This document shows, piece by piece, positions 7,488 through 16,463 of a stretch of DNA of 64,000 bases. Every line of letters starts with the position of its first letter. The first letter of the stretch is position 1. The notes beneath the pieces were generated by a model, which saw only the letters and a program-made list of their open reading frames with translations, was not told where the DNA came from and did not search any database. Location: assembly GCA_964343505.1 (NCBI GenBank), contig CAYFJU010000002.1:1-64000 (forward strand), given 5' to 3'. The translations under genes were made by a program, and so were the position numbers. This stretch comes from TCS55 sp964343505. Lineage in GTDB: Bacteria > Fidelibacterota > Marinisomatia > Marinisomatales > TCS55.

Positions 7488-8681
7488 ATGAAAAAATTAT
7501 TTATCATCTCGGGAATCCTCACTTTATCACTTGGTATAATATCCTGTGAAAAGGAAGAAATTCCGGGTGAGGAATTGATGGGCACATGGTATATGCCCCA
7601 GCCGCTTAACCGTCACACTGCGGGAACTTCTGTCCAGGATGTTGGCGGGCATAGCCTCAGTGCCTGGAACTATTCCCAGGTCGTCACTACGAATTCCGAT
7701 CAGGAACTCATTGATCGGATGGCTGAAGCAAAGGGCGCCATTCAACTCAGCAGCGCCGTTAATGAAGATATCAAATACATGCATGGCTGGCAGGATAAAC
7801 ACAATGGGTACGCTGGGGTATCTCTGTCCAATTATAATTGGTATCAATTTGATAAAATGCCAAAAAATCCTATGATTTCTGCTTACATGGATAATTTTTC
7901 TCATCAATATGTGGATTCCATTATTGTTGTTTGGAATGACAGTAGCGGGAATTACGACACACTATATAACCATCAAAAGTATACCGACTATCTGGGTATT
8001 TATTACGAAGACGGCCGTTATATAGAAATCAATGATGAGTTCGAATTCACGTTTGATGGAATATCTCTGACAATTCCCACTCAATCATTCACTTTGGATG
8101 ACGGCCAGAACCTGGACTTTGGCGGAACCTTAACCTATGCCACTATTTCTGTCCCTGCCAACACACCCACTGAGATATTCAGCCATAAAGGGGATACATC
8201 CTGGGATTACGGCACTTGGTCCATTACGATTGGCGAAGATGGGCGCTGGGTCGAGACCTATACCTGGGAAGATCCTTATGATTCATCCGGTTGGCAAAAT
8301 ACCTACACCGACTCCACCGTCGCTGAATGGGAAGTGAATGGTGATACGATATTTGTTACCTATCGCTTTACGGATGTATGGTTTTCAGGGAATGACTTTT
8401 TTGGTGCGGGCCACGGAACCTGGTTTTATCAAATTGCCTACATCTATGAAAAAAATGGTGATAACCTGACCTTAACAAATGAGTGGAATCTCTGTGAGGG
8501 TGATTTCTATTGTCTGGAATGGCATGAATGGGAATTCGGTTTGGATCCCGGCAGTCTGGAGGAAGTAAAATATGTTTGGACCTTGGATTTCACAAAATCA
8601 CCGCCGGTTCGATCGAGAGAATTCAGAGGACCGTTTCGAACGGTCATCGGAAAGTTTCCGCCCTATAGTTTGATGAAATAA
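7488..8681 (+). CDS. Putative lipoprotein of unknown function
   Basis: A 397-residue protein of no family I recognise. The start is placed at ATG 7488 rather than 7446 because GGGGAGG precedes it and it opens directly with a lipoprotein signal, MKKLFIISG...LSLGIISC, with Cys at about residue 21. The mature part is rich in Trp, Tyr, Asp and Thr (for example GTWYMPQPLNR, GTWSITIGEDGRWVETYTW) and looks like an all-beta, lipocalin/META-type secreted domain. That is an impression, not an assignment. The last 25 residues are basic and unlike the rest. It stands alone between two terminators. Confidence 0.7.
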   Translation: MKKLFIISGILTLSLGIISCEKEEIPGEELMGTWYMPQPLNRHTAGTSVQDVGGHSLSAWNYSQVVTTNSDQELIDRMAEAKGAIQLSSAVNEDIKYMHGWQDKHNGYAGVSLSNYNWYQFDKMPKNPMISAYMDNFSHQYVDSIIVVWNDSSGNYDTLYNHQKYTDYLGIYYEDGRYIEINDEFEFTFDGISLTIPTQSFTLDDGQNLDFGGTLTYATISVPANTPTEIFSHKGDTSWDYGTWSITIGEDGRWVETYTWEDPYDSSGWQNTYTDSTVAEWEVNGDTIFVTYRFTDVWFSGNDFFGAGHGTWFYQIAYIYEKNGDNLTLTNEWNLCEGDFYCLEWHEWEFGLDPGSLEEVKYVWTLDFTKSPPVRSREFRGPFRTVIGKFPPYSLMK

Positions 8682-8688
8682 ATAAAAG

Positions 8689-8713
8689 AGGCCTCCAGTG
8701 GAGGCCTTTTTTA
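8689..8713. terminator. Bidirectional rho-independent terminator
   Basis: The perfect hairpin AGGCCTCCAGTGGAGGCCT (8689-8707) is followed by a T run on the plus strand and preceded by an A-rich stretch that serves as the T run on the minus strand. It separates two convergent genes. Confidence 0.85.
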
Positions 8714-8730
8714 TTGGATTAAAAATGAGA

Positions 8731-10008
8731 TCAGGGTTGCTTGTAAACCACGCCACCCTTCATGATAAAACTAACATTCTTTGTCACTGATATATCTTTC
8801 AGAGGATCCCCCGGAACTGCAACAATATCTGCTTCCATACCTTTTTTAATTACACCAATATTATCCGCACCTAAGGCTTCTGCCGCAACTGAAGTTGCTG
8901 AATTGATCACATCAATGGGTTTCATCCCTGCTTCCACCATGAATCGAAATTCATTTGCATTATCTCCATGGGGTGATACACCGGAGTCCGTACCAAAAGC
9001 AATTTTGACACCCATTTTGTAGGCCATGGAAACTGTTTCTTTGATTACCGGTCCAATCGCCAGTGCTTTGGGGCGAATGATTTCCGGGAAATAACCCGGT
9101 TTCTGGGCTTTTTCATAGACAAATTCACCGGCGCTGATCGTGGGCACATAATAGGTGCCGTGCTTGAGCATGAGGCGGGCTGTTTCTTTATCCATGAGCG
9201 TACCGTGTTCAATAGACCGAACACCAGCACGAATTGCGCGCTGCATGCCCTCGACCCCGTGGGCATGGGCCGCCACAAACATTTCATATTCAGCAGCTGT
9301 TTTGACTACTTCACGAATTTCCTCTTCGGTAAACTGAGGATTCTGTCCATTTTTAGCGACGCTCAACACACCGCCCGTGGCCGTGATTTTCACAAGATCT
9401 GACCCATCCTTGTATCGTTGGCGCACCGCTTTGCGGGCATCGTCTGTCCCGTTGACCACACCTTCCAATGGGCCCGGATCACCCCGGAGTTCGCGTTTTA
9501 ATCCACTGGTTGGGTCCGCATGTCCACCCGTCGTTCCCAGTGCTTTACCGGCACTATAGATCCGCGGTCCTTTTATATATCCACGGTTGATCGCATTTCG
9601 CGTGGAAAGCATCACTTCGCCCCCTAAATCCCGGACGGTTGTAAATCCAGCCATGAGTGTTTTTTCCACATAAGGAATTGCCCGATAGGCCACATCCTCA
9701 ATATTCATATAGAATTCTTCACCATAGGCCTTGGGATTCATTTCCCACGATAAGTGGACATGCAAATCAATCCACCCAGGCATGACAGTGGCATTTTTTA
9801 AATCGATCACATTGTCATCTTTACCGCCTTTTTTATAGCCACCCTTAATATCGATAATTTTTCCATCTTCAATGATAATCGATCGTTTGGATAGAGCCTT
9901 TTTGGACTTTCCATCCAGCAAAGTGCCAGCATGGATTATCGTCTGCTGCGCATATACCATTCCAATGGTAACGATGCACATGACAAAACATTTTCGTAAG
10001 AAATTCAT
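8731..10008 (-). CDS. Exported metal-dependent amidohydrolase
   Basis: A 425-residue amidohydrolase-superfamily enzyme with a signal peptide (MNFLRKCFVMCIVTIGMVYA then QQ), so it acts in or beyond the periplasm. Metal-site motifs are visible in order: HVH (MPGWIDLHVHLSW, about residue 84), a candidate bridging lysine in VKITATGG, His in AAHAHG and SIEHGT, and Asp in AFGTDSG. The closest remembered relatives are imidazolonepropionase-like/Xaa-Pro dipeptidase (prolidase-type) amidohydrolases, which cleave dipeptides or cyclic amides. The exact substrate is unknown. AGGAGG lies 7 bases before the ATG. Single-gene unit, divergent from the exosortase gene. Confidence 0.85.
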   Translation of the reverse strand: MNFLRKCFVMCIVTIGMVYAQQTIIHAGTLLDGKSKKALSKRSIIIEDGKIIDIKGGYKKGGKDDNVIDLKNATVMPGWIDLHVHLSWEMNPKAYGEEFYMNIEDVAYRAIPYVEKTLMAGFTTVRDLGGEVMLSTRNAINRGYIKGPRIYSAGKALGTTGGHADPTSGLKRELRGDPGPLEGVVNGTDDARKAVRQRYKDGSDLVKITATGGVLSVAKNGQNPQFTEEEIREVVKTAAEYEMFVAAHAHGVEGMQRAIRAGVRSIEHGTLMDKETARLMLKHGTYYVPTISAGEFVYEKAQKPGYFPEIIRPKALAIGPVIKETVSMAYKMGVKIAFGTDSGVSPHGDNANEFRFMVEAGMKPIDVINSATSVAAEALGADNIGVIKKGMEADIVAVPGDPLKDISVTKNVSFIMKGGVVYKQP

Positions 10009-10092
10009 TTATTAACCTCCTAATGAATTGAAAATATTGGAGGAGACCTTAAGCTATCGATGAAAAACCAGCAAGGAAAAACATAATCATTA

Positions 10093-10122
10093 TTGACATA
10101 GAGTGTCGATCCCTTGTAAAAT
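10093..10122 (+). promoter_or_regulatory. Sigma-70-like promoter for the exosortase gene
   Basis: TTGACA at 10093-10098 and TAAAAT at 10117-10122 are separated by 18 bases. The expected start of transcription near 10129 would leave a leader of only about 5 bases before the ATG at 10134, so the messenger would be nearly leaderless. Confidence 0.45.
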
Positions 10123-10133
10123 AGAATAGGATT

Positions 10134-10670
10134 ATGTCTATCAATAAAATTATAGAATGGGAAAGGATATCGCCTTTAACTCGATTCTTGATTTCGGCCG
10201 GTGGTATTTACGCCATGTGGTACATTATCTATGATTATTATTTACTCCCCGATGGACGATTGGATGAATATTTAAGTTATTCCGGGGTGCAATTGGCCGG
10301 GGGATTGCTCAATATTTTCGGCTGGGAAATTTTTTCTGACGCACGCATTTTAGCTGTGACCGGAACCAACGGCGTCGAGATTCAAAATGGGTGCAATAGC
10401 TTGGAACTGATCGGCCTCTATATGGGGTTCATCATCGCTTATCCCGGAGGACCAATCCAAAAACGAATCGGATTTTTGGCCGGTGGAATTTTGCTCTTGT
10501 TTGCTGCTAATGTATTTCGGATCATAATATTTGCGCTATCCATTTACTATGTCCCGTCTTGGTGGGAGCAGGTACACACATACAGTTCTTACTTCATTTT
10601 TTATCCCATCGTTCTCACCCTTTGGTATTTATGGACAACCATCAGCGATCACGATCTATTCGCGTATTAA
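10134..10670 (+). CDS. Exosortase/archaeosortase-family transpeptidase
   Basis: A 178-residue multi-pass membrane protein with the three invariant residues of the exosortase family: Cys87 (NGCNSLEL), Arg129 (ANVFRIIIF) and His148 (QVHTYSS), each next to a membrane helix. Exosortases cut C-terminal sorting signals and transfer the protein to a lipid or polysaccharide anchor at the outer face of the inner membrane. It is a short, minimal form without the extra domains of XrtA. Exosortase targets end in motif-helix-basic tail, and no protein in this window shows that, so substrates must be encoded elsewhere. The next gene overlaps or abuts it and probably encodes a partner. Confidence 0.8.
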   Translation: MSINKIIEWERISPLTRFLISAGGIYAMWYIIYDYYLLPDGRLDEYLSYSGVQLAGGLLNIFGWEIFSDARILAVTGTNGVEIQNGCNSLELIGLYMGFIIAYPGGPIQKRIGFLAGGILLLFAANVFRIIIFALSIYYVPSWWEQVHTYSSYFIFYPIVLTLWYLWTTISDHDLFAY

Positions 10671-11122
10671 AACGTCTCGTAATCATGATGGCAGGCATTT
10701 CATTCCTGTACATCGGTATCATCCGACCCACCCAATCCATCATCATTCAACAAATGGTGTTACCCTATTTTGAATCGCTTCTCAAGCAGAACAGTGACGT
10801 ATCCATCGTTAGTATTGATACAGATCAAATTGAAATTGCCGGCAATTTTCCTAAAACAAAATTTGAATTACCGTTTAATGGTTGGTTTTGGCTGACGCTG
10901 GGGTTATTCCTCACCGCTCGAAAAAACCACCTTATTAGGATCATGACCTATTACCATTTGGGACTGTTTGTCATCCTCTACATCGGGATGATTTTGATCA
11001 TAAATGGCTGGAGTTGGCTGGCCTATATTTTTGCCATCCATGAGCATGTATATAAAGTATTATTTTTAGTGGTTGGTTTGGTTGGACTAAGACCTTTATT
11101 CAATAAAAAACCTAAACAATAA
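10631..11122 (+). CDS. Small membrane protein associated with the exosortase
   Basis: A roughly 163-residue protein with about four hydrophobic segments (near residues 15-35, 80-95, 105-130 and 135-155) and one soluble loop rich in charged residues (DVSIVSIDTDQIEI). The ATG at 10631 overlaps the exosortase gene by 40 bases; the in-frame ATGs at 10685/10688, just after the exosortase stop, are an alternative. No family is certain. Position and size match the small exosortase-associated membrane proteins found beside several exosortases. Its function is unknown. Confidence 0.65.
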   Translation: MDNHQRSRSIRVLKRLVIMMAGISFLYIGIIRPTQSIIIQQMVLPYFESLLKQNSDVSIVSIDTDQIEIAGNFPKTKFELPFNGWFWLTLGLFLTARKNHLIRIMTYYHLGLFVILYIGMILIINGWSWLAYIFAIHEHVYKVLFLVVGLVGLRPLFNKKPKQ

Positions 11123-11169
11123 TAACAATTATATTTTTCAAATTATTTGAAGAATCAATTATATGTAAA

Positions 11170-11197
11170 TTAGTGACTATGGTATGAGTCAATAACA
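11170..11197 (+). promoter_or_regulatory. Predicted TrmB-type operator, site 1 (weaker copy)
   Basis: TTAGTGACT followed by ATGAGTCAAT aligns with the 28-base dyad found at 21512, 23701 and 33310 (TTAGTAACTCA-N3-CTGAGT type) with several mismatches. It sits 26 bases upstream of the GH13 lipoprotein gene. Confidence 0.45.
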
Positions 11198-11222
11198 AAG
11201 CTTTGTCTAAAAAATTAGAAAA

Positions 11223-13244
11223 ATGAATAAAATTGGAATTATTATTGTTGTCCTAATTATGAATGCATGCACGTCAGAATCAGCGGGCCTTTCTTACGGC
11301 GCCTTTCTTGAAAAAGGTAAAACCACCTTTAAAATTCATGCCCCCCGCTCTACAAGCGTCCATTTGGTTTTATTTGAAAACCCTGAGGACAATTCCGGGA
11401 GTGAATATCCCATGGTCAAAGATCAAGCGGGCGATTGGTCTATAATTTTACCCAATGCAGGCTACGGCACACTTTATGGCTACCGCCTTTCAGGGCCGGT
11501 AAATGATTCCTCTCTAATTATTGCTGACCCTTACGCTAAGGCAGCCGTCACCCAAAATTCTTACCGTCACATTGCAAAATCACTAATCGTTGATGATTCT
11601 TATAATTGGGATGGGGATCAATGGCAATTCGTTGACCCTGCCGATCTCATAATCTACGAAATGCATATCCGGGATATGACAGCCCATCCCAATTCTGGTT
11701 CTTATCAAAAAGGAACTTATTTCGGATTGACCGATCAGGATCAGCGGGGTGGCATCACCCATCTGAAAGACATGGGTATAAATGCAGTTCAAATCCTCCC
11801 TCTCCAGGATTTTGCGAATGTAGAAGTGCCCTATAAGGACAAAAACCTCTCTATCAACAACGACTGGAATCCTTATGCTGTCAATCACTGGGGCTATATG
11901 ACATCCTTCTTTTTTGCGCCGGAATCCTATTATGCTTCTGATGGCGCCAATCTCCCGTATACCTGGAACGGGACCGATGGCCGGGCCGTTCATGAATTGA
12001 AGGACTTGGTGAAAGCGCTGCATAAGGAGAATATTGCTGTGATCATTGATGTGGTCTATAACCATGTGTCTCAATATGACCTCAATCCCCTGAAATATAT
12101 TGATCGTGATCTCTATTTCCGCTTTGATGAAAACGGGAATTGGAGCGCTAAAAGCGGCTGCGGAAATGACTGCAAAACGGAAAGTCCTCCCATGCGAAAA
12201 CTGATCCTGGAAAGCCTCAAATATTGGATGACAGAATACCACGTGGATGGATTCCGATTTGATTTGGGTGAATTGATTGATGCTGAAACACGGAATATCA
12301 TTATTGCAGAACTTAGAGCCATCAACCCGAATGTAATTATTCTCGCTGAACCCTGGGGCGGTGGTTATAACCCCCATGGATTTTCTGACCAGGGCTGGGC
12401 CTCATTCAACGACCAGTTCAGGGACGGTTTAAAGGGAAGTGTTTTTGATATTAATGATAAGGGATTTCTTTTTGGCAATCTTCGCCATGGTGATAATCAA
12501 AATTTTCTCCGTCGTTTAGCCATGGGTTCCTTAAGAGAATATGGCGGCCAATATATTTCTTCGGATCATAGCGTCAATTATCTCGAATCTCATGATGACC
12601 TTACCTTTGGTGACCGCCTGCGCATCACCGGTGGTTTCATAGAAAAACATGAAATAATCACTGATCGAAAATCACACGCTAAAGTGGATAGCGAATTACT
12701 GGCCATGAGTAAACTGGGGGCCCTCTTTCTTTTCACCAGCCAGGGAATCGTCTTTATGCACCAGGGGCAGGAATGGGCCCGGAGTAAGGTTATCGCAGAC
12801 ACTGATGTTCCTGATAAACATGTGGGCCAAATGGATCATAATTCCTACGAAAAGGACAATGAAACCAATTGGCTGAATTGGGATGAAAAAGATTTAAATA
12901 AGGAATTGGTCGACTATTATAAAGGCCTGATCCAAATGCGGAAAAGTTTTCCAGCCTTAAGAAAAAGTGATCCGGAAAATTTTGGATTCTTTGATGTAGG
13001 CAACCAGGTGGCAGTGGCCTACACCATCAATAATGAAATTGCGGTATGCTTGAATGGGGATATGAATCAGCCACTAAATATTAAATTACCTCAAGGCGAA
13101 TGGAAGCAAATTGTTAATTCTGAAAAAGTTGATTTGGATGGGATTCAGCTATTGACCGGTGAAGTGTCCATATCGCCCACCAGCGGGGCTGTTTTTGTTC
13201 GAAAGGGAGGGCCTCATTCAATGGAGACTTACATTCAGGACTGA
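11223..13244 (+). CDS. GH13 pullulanase/debranching-type lipoprotein
   Basis: A 673-residue glycoside hydrolase of family GH13. A lipoprotein signal (MNKIGIIIVVLIMNAC, Cys16) suggests anchoring to a membrane, probably the cell surface or periplasmic face. A CBM48-like N-terminal domain (about 25-115, FKIHAPRSTSVHLVLFE) precedes the (beta/alpha)8 barrel with the four GH13 regions: DVVYNHVS, GFRFDLGEL with nucleophile D347, ILAEPWGGG with acid E376, and YLESHDD with D458. CBM48 plus the YNWDGD and YEMHIRD segments are typical of type I pullulanase/isoamylase-like enzymes cutting alpha-1,6 branches; activity on alpha-1,4 bonds cannot be excluded. Monocistronic, with a predicted TrmB box just upstream. 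Confidence 0.85.
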   Translation: MNKIGIIIVVLIMNACTSESAGLSYGAFLEKGKTTFKIHAPRSTSVHLVLFENPEDNSGSEYPMVKDQAGDWSIILPNAGYGTLYGYRLSGPVNDSSLIIADPYAKAAVTQNSYRHIAKSLIVDDSYNWDGDQWQFVDPADLIIYEMHIRDMTAHPNSGSYQKGTYFGLTDQDQRGGITHLKDMGINAVQILPLQDFANVEVPYKDKNLSINNDWNPYAVNHWGYMTSFFFAPESYYASDGANLPYTWNGTDGRAVHELKDLVKALHKENIAVIIDVVYNHVSQYDLNPLKYIDRDLYFRFDENGNWSAKSGCGNDCKTESPPMRKLILESLKYWMTEYHVDGFRFDLGELIDAETRNIIIAELRAINPNVIILAEPWGGGYNPHGFSDQGWASFNDQFRDGLKGSVFDINDKGFLFGNLRHGDNQNFLRRLAMGSLREYGGQYISSDHSVNYLESHDDLTFGDRLRITGGFIEKHEIITDRKSHAKVDSELLAMSKLGALFLFTSQGIVFMHQGQEWARSKVIADTDVPDKHVGQMDHNSYEKDNETNWLNWDEKDLNKELVDYYKGLIQMRKSFPALRKSDPENFGFFDVGNQVAVAYTINNEIAVCLNGDMNQPLNIKLPQGEWKQIVNSEKVDLDGIQLLTGEVSISPTSGAVFVRKGGPHSMETYIQD

Positions 13245-13376
13245 ATTTCTTCTTTATTGATTTCAGCCTTTCATACCCAATTTCTGCTAAAATTTTTATT
13301 TACTGGCATATTTTTGGTCTTGATGGGAAATGGACGTTTTTCCTGGCAGAGGAAATTGAAGCCTGTTAATTTACTT

Positions 13377-13525
13377 AATGGCGAAACTCACCCGCAGATG
13401 CTTGAGCAAACTTGTTTGTGAAAAGTGGCTGTAGGGTGGAGTGGGGGTTGGAGGCGCGCTCCGCGCCGACAGACCCCAAACGACAAGGAGTTTCGCCATT
13501 GGGGGCGCGCAGAGCGCGGCCCCAA
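13377..13525. repeat. Structured inverted-repeat element with nested GC-rich hairpins
   Basis: Perfect 13-base terminal inverted repeats (AATGGCGAAACTC at 13377-13389, its complement at 13488-13500) enclose about 98 bases holding a strong hairpin (13442-13478, with GGCGCG/CGCGCC). Directly after lies a second GC-rich hairpin (13499-13525, TTGGGG...CCCCAA). The high GC contrasts with the AT-rich flanks. It fills most of the 334-base gap between two convergent genes and contains no gene. It may be a small non-autonomous mobile element; no target-site duplication was identified. Confidence 0.55.
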
Positions 13526-13578
13526 TACAGATTATACTGTATATAGAATAACCGGAGTCAAATAAATGATTCCTTCAC

Positions 13579-16452
13579 TTATTTCATTAAAATGATTTTT
13601 TGCCTTTGGGTATCATCCCCATTCATGAGTACCGCAAAGTACACCCCGCTGGCCCGGCTTCTCCCATCCCATTGGATTCGATATTCACCTGGAATTAAAT
13701 ATTCATTAACCAGAGAATCCACCAACCGACCAGTGATGTCATAGATATTTAATTCGATCGGATTGCCGCTTGATTGCCCCACTGTGAAATGTAATGTTGT
13801 CACAGGATTGAAAGGGTTTGGATAATTGATTAATAGCTGAATTTGATCAGGAAAATTGAATTCATCTTTTGTAGATAGATAAGTCACATTTTTCCCTGGA
13901 TAATCCACTTCAAAATCGGTCAAAAAAATAAATGTTCCGGGTGGAATTGTAATTTTTACATTTTGTGAATTGAAGGAAATTGTATCCCCGAGGAAAACAT
14001 GGTGCCAAGGCCCATTATGAGATGATTCGATGGAGACTTCTTTCGGTACAACATCAAAATTCCCCGCAACAAAGGCATGCTTGCCTTCATAATCAAACTG
14101 GATCTTTTTAACCGGACCGTTTAGCCATGTTTTGAGATTTGAATCTCTGTGATTAAAAATGGGGTTTGCTTTCCGCAGGGAGATCAAGTAGGACCATGTA
14201 TTGAATAAATTTTTTCGCTGACTGTCTTGGAGATAATCCCATTTTATGGGTTTTTCTCCAAGGCGCCCCCCTTCATTGATCGAAATATCATAGCCCAGTT
14301 CACCAAATTGCCAAATCATTTTAGGTCCCGGAATAAGAAAAAATAAGGCGCCGGCTGTTTTCATTCTTTCCAATGCCACAGGGGTTTTCTTTACATCGTG
14401 ATTTCCTGATTTATTCCCATAAGATTTGGCTTTAAACATGATCCGTTCTTCATCATGGCTTTCCATATAGGTGACCATATTAGGTTTGGACCAACCCCGA
14501 TTCTTGAAATATGTCCAGGACAATTTGGAGTTGTCTCCGCCGTGATAGCCCATCACAGTTTCACCATAATTATGATTGGCTTTGGCCCACATGAGCATCC
14601 CGTAATCCGCCAATTCTTTTTCTTCTTTTTCTACCGCTAAATGCTCAAGTATCACAATGCCGTTCTGATTCACTGACCAAACTTGGTCAGCCATTCGTTT
14701 CAGCAAACGCACTCGATCCCCATCATAATTACTGCCCCATGAGTCATCAAAACCTTTATAATTATTTCCAATTCCTTTGGTGAAGTCAAAGCGAAAACCG
14801 TCTATTTTGAATTCGGTCATCCAATAGGCGATCAAACGGTCCATCACATCTTGCGTTGCTTTACTTTCATGATTCCAGTCGTATCCCCAGTGGGCATCCG
14901 TGTTGGCGAAGTTATGCTCTTGGTTGAACCATGGATTTTCAGCAGTGGGTTTTCCATAATTCCCCTCATTATAAAGACGAACAAAGGGGGACTGACCAAA
15001 CGAATGGTTGGGCACTATATCCATAATCACGGCAATTCCTTTGGAGTGGGCTGAATCCACGAATGCTTTTAAATCATTTTTAGGACCATAATATTTATCC
15101 GGCGCAAACAGAAATGAAGGGTTATAGCCCCAACTGCTGTTGCCTTCAAATTCGTTAATGGGCATGAGCTCGATGGAATTAATACCCAATCGAACAAAAT
15201 AATGCAGCGAATCGGTAAGTGTTTTATAGTCATGGTTTGAGACAAAATCCCGGATTAAGACCTCATAAATGATTAATTCTTCTTTCGGAGGCGTTTTATA
15301 TCCGGATGTTTTCCATTCGTAGGAAGTTTGCCCTGTTTCCAATACGGAAACAGGATATTGTGTTTTTTCTTTGGGATATTCCTTCAAATTGGGATAAACA
15401 TTTTCTGGAATATAATGGTCATTCCAAGGGTCCAGTATTTTATCCGTATATGGGTCGGCGATTCTAATTTTCCCATCAACAAAATATTGGTAGGCATATT
15501 CTTTCCCCGATTCTAATCCGTTTATGGTGAGCCACCAACGGATGCTGTCTCCATCAATGACGTGGCGTTTCATAAAATAGTCCGGATCTATTTGCCAATC
15601 ATTAAAATCCCCCAAGACATACACATTTTGTTTATGCGGTGCGAATAGAGACAAAGTAACGGATTTTCCGTCAGAATTATAGTTAATTCCGTCAATCGTA
15701 CCACTTGGTGGTGTTTCATCGATTACACTGGCATTATACACAAGATGAAAAGTGGCTGTATCAGTACGGCTCAAGGCATCTACGGCAACTGCAGATACAA
15801 CTTTTTTCCCTGGGGTATTTAAGACCACGGAATATTGAATTGTATCTCCGGTTGATGTGGCTTCTTCGATTCCATTCACCAGTATTTTCACACTCGTGAG
15901 TGTACTGCCGATGGAATTTCCTATTGCCGTTATCTGCACTGTTGTATCCACCGATGTCATAAAAGGGTTGAGGCGAGAGACGCTGGGTTCCAATACAATG
16001 ACCTGGGTACCGCTTTCATATAATTCAATAAAAATATCCGCCCCACCTTTGGCCTTCCCTTCCTTTCGAGAATTATCACTGCGAAAAACAAAAGCCAGTT
16101 TTAAAATCTTTTCTGAACTTGGAACTGCGTAATAAGATCGAATGTCTTCAATCTTTAATTCATATTGGTCGGTGGCAACCCGTGTGAGTTTGGTGGCGGA
16201 AGTATTCTGACCCCAATCTGTCTTTACATATTTCCAATCCGATGGGCGCGTACTTTTATCCGTGATTACCCCTGTGTGGGCGTATACATCACCAGTATAT
16301 CCTTTTAATCCACCTGTACCTCGGTCTGCGTAGAAAGTAACTGTAATGGCTTGTCCCACCGTCGGAAATGCCGGAGACCATTCTACCACATACCCACTTT
16401 GCCCACATAGTATGCTCAGAGAAGCAATACCAGCTAGGATTAATTTTTTCAT
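13579..16452 (-). CDS. Secreted GH13 alpha-amylase with C-terminal type IX-like sorting domain
   Basis: A 957-residue multidomain amylase. Order: signal peptide (MKKLILAGIASLSILCGQ), an N-terminal starch-binding-like beta domain (about 20-145), a second beta domain (150-245), a CBM48-like domain (about 265-345, VYVLGDFNDW), the GH13 barrel with VIMDIVPNHS, GFRFDFTKG (nucleophile D556), VILEHLAVE (acid E603) and TYMESHDEER (D667), and a C-terminal sorting domain (INYPNPFNPVTTLHF to KIILMK). The sorting domain predicts passage through a type IX-like system to the cell surface. It is the last gene of a minus-strand operon (malQ, phosphorylase, symporter, this gene), 11 bases after the symporter, so it should be induced with maltodextrin use. 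Confidence 0.9.
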   Translation of the reverse strand: MKKLILAGIASLSILCGQSGYVVEWSPAFPTVGQAITVTFYADRGTGGLKGYTGDVYAHTGVITDKSTRPSDWKYVKTDWGQNTSATKLTRVATDQYELKIEDIRSYYAVPSSEKILKLAFVFRSDNSRKEGKAKGGADIFIELYESGTQVIVLEPSVSRLNPFMTSVDTTVQITAIGNSIGSTLTSVKILVNGIEEATSTGDTIQYSVVLNTPGKKVVSAVAVDALSRTDTATFHLVYNASVIDETPPSGTIDGINYNSDGKSVTLSLFAPHKQNVYVLGDFNDWQIDPDYFMKRHVIDGDSIRWWLTINGLESGKEYAYQYFVDGKIRIADPYTDKILDPWNDHYIPENVYPNLKEYPKEKTQYPVSVLETGQTSYEWKTSGYKTPPKEELIIYEVLIRDFVSNHDYKTLTDSLHYFVRLGINSIELMPINEFEGNSSWGYNPSFLFAPDKYYGPKNDLKAFVDSAHSKGIAVIMDIVPNHSFGQSPFVRLYNEGNYGKPTAENPWFNQEHNFANTDAHWGYDWNHESKATQDVMDRLIAYWMTEFKIDGFRFDFTKGIGNNYKGFDDSWGSNYDGDRVRLLKRMADQVWSVNQNGIVILEHLAVEKEEKELADYGMLMWAKANHNYGETVMGYHGGDNSKLSWTYFKNRGWSKPNMVTYMESHDEERIMFKAKSYGNKSGNHDVKKTPVALERMKTAGALFFLIPGPKMIWQFGELGYDISINEGGRLGEKPIKWDYLQDSQRKNLFNTWSYLISLRKANPIFNHRDSNLKTWLNGPVKKIQFDYEGKHAFVAGNFDVVPKEVSIESSHNGPWHHVFLGDTISFNSQNVKITIPPGTFIFLTDFEVDYPGKNVTYLSTKDEFNFPDQIQLLINYPNPFNPVTTLHFTVGQSSGNPIELNIYDITGRLVDSLVNEYLIPGEYRIQWDGRSRASGVYFAVLMNGDDTQRQKIILMK

Positions 16453-16463
16453 GTTTGATTATT

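Noticed and set aside
11583..12377. 264-residue minus-strand open frame inside the GH13 lipoprotein gene
   Set aside because: No start signal, no recognisable motif, and it opposes a gene with complete catalytic regions.
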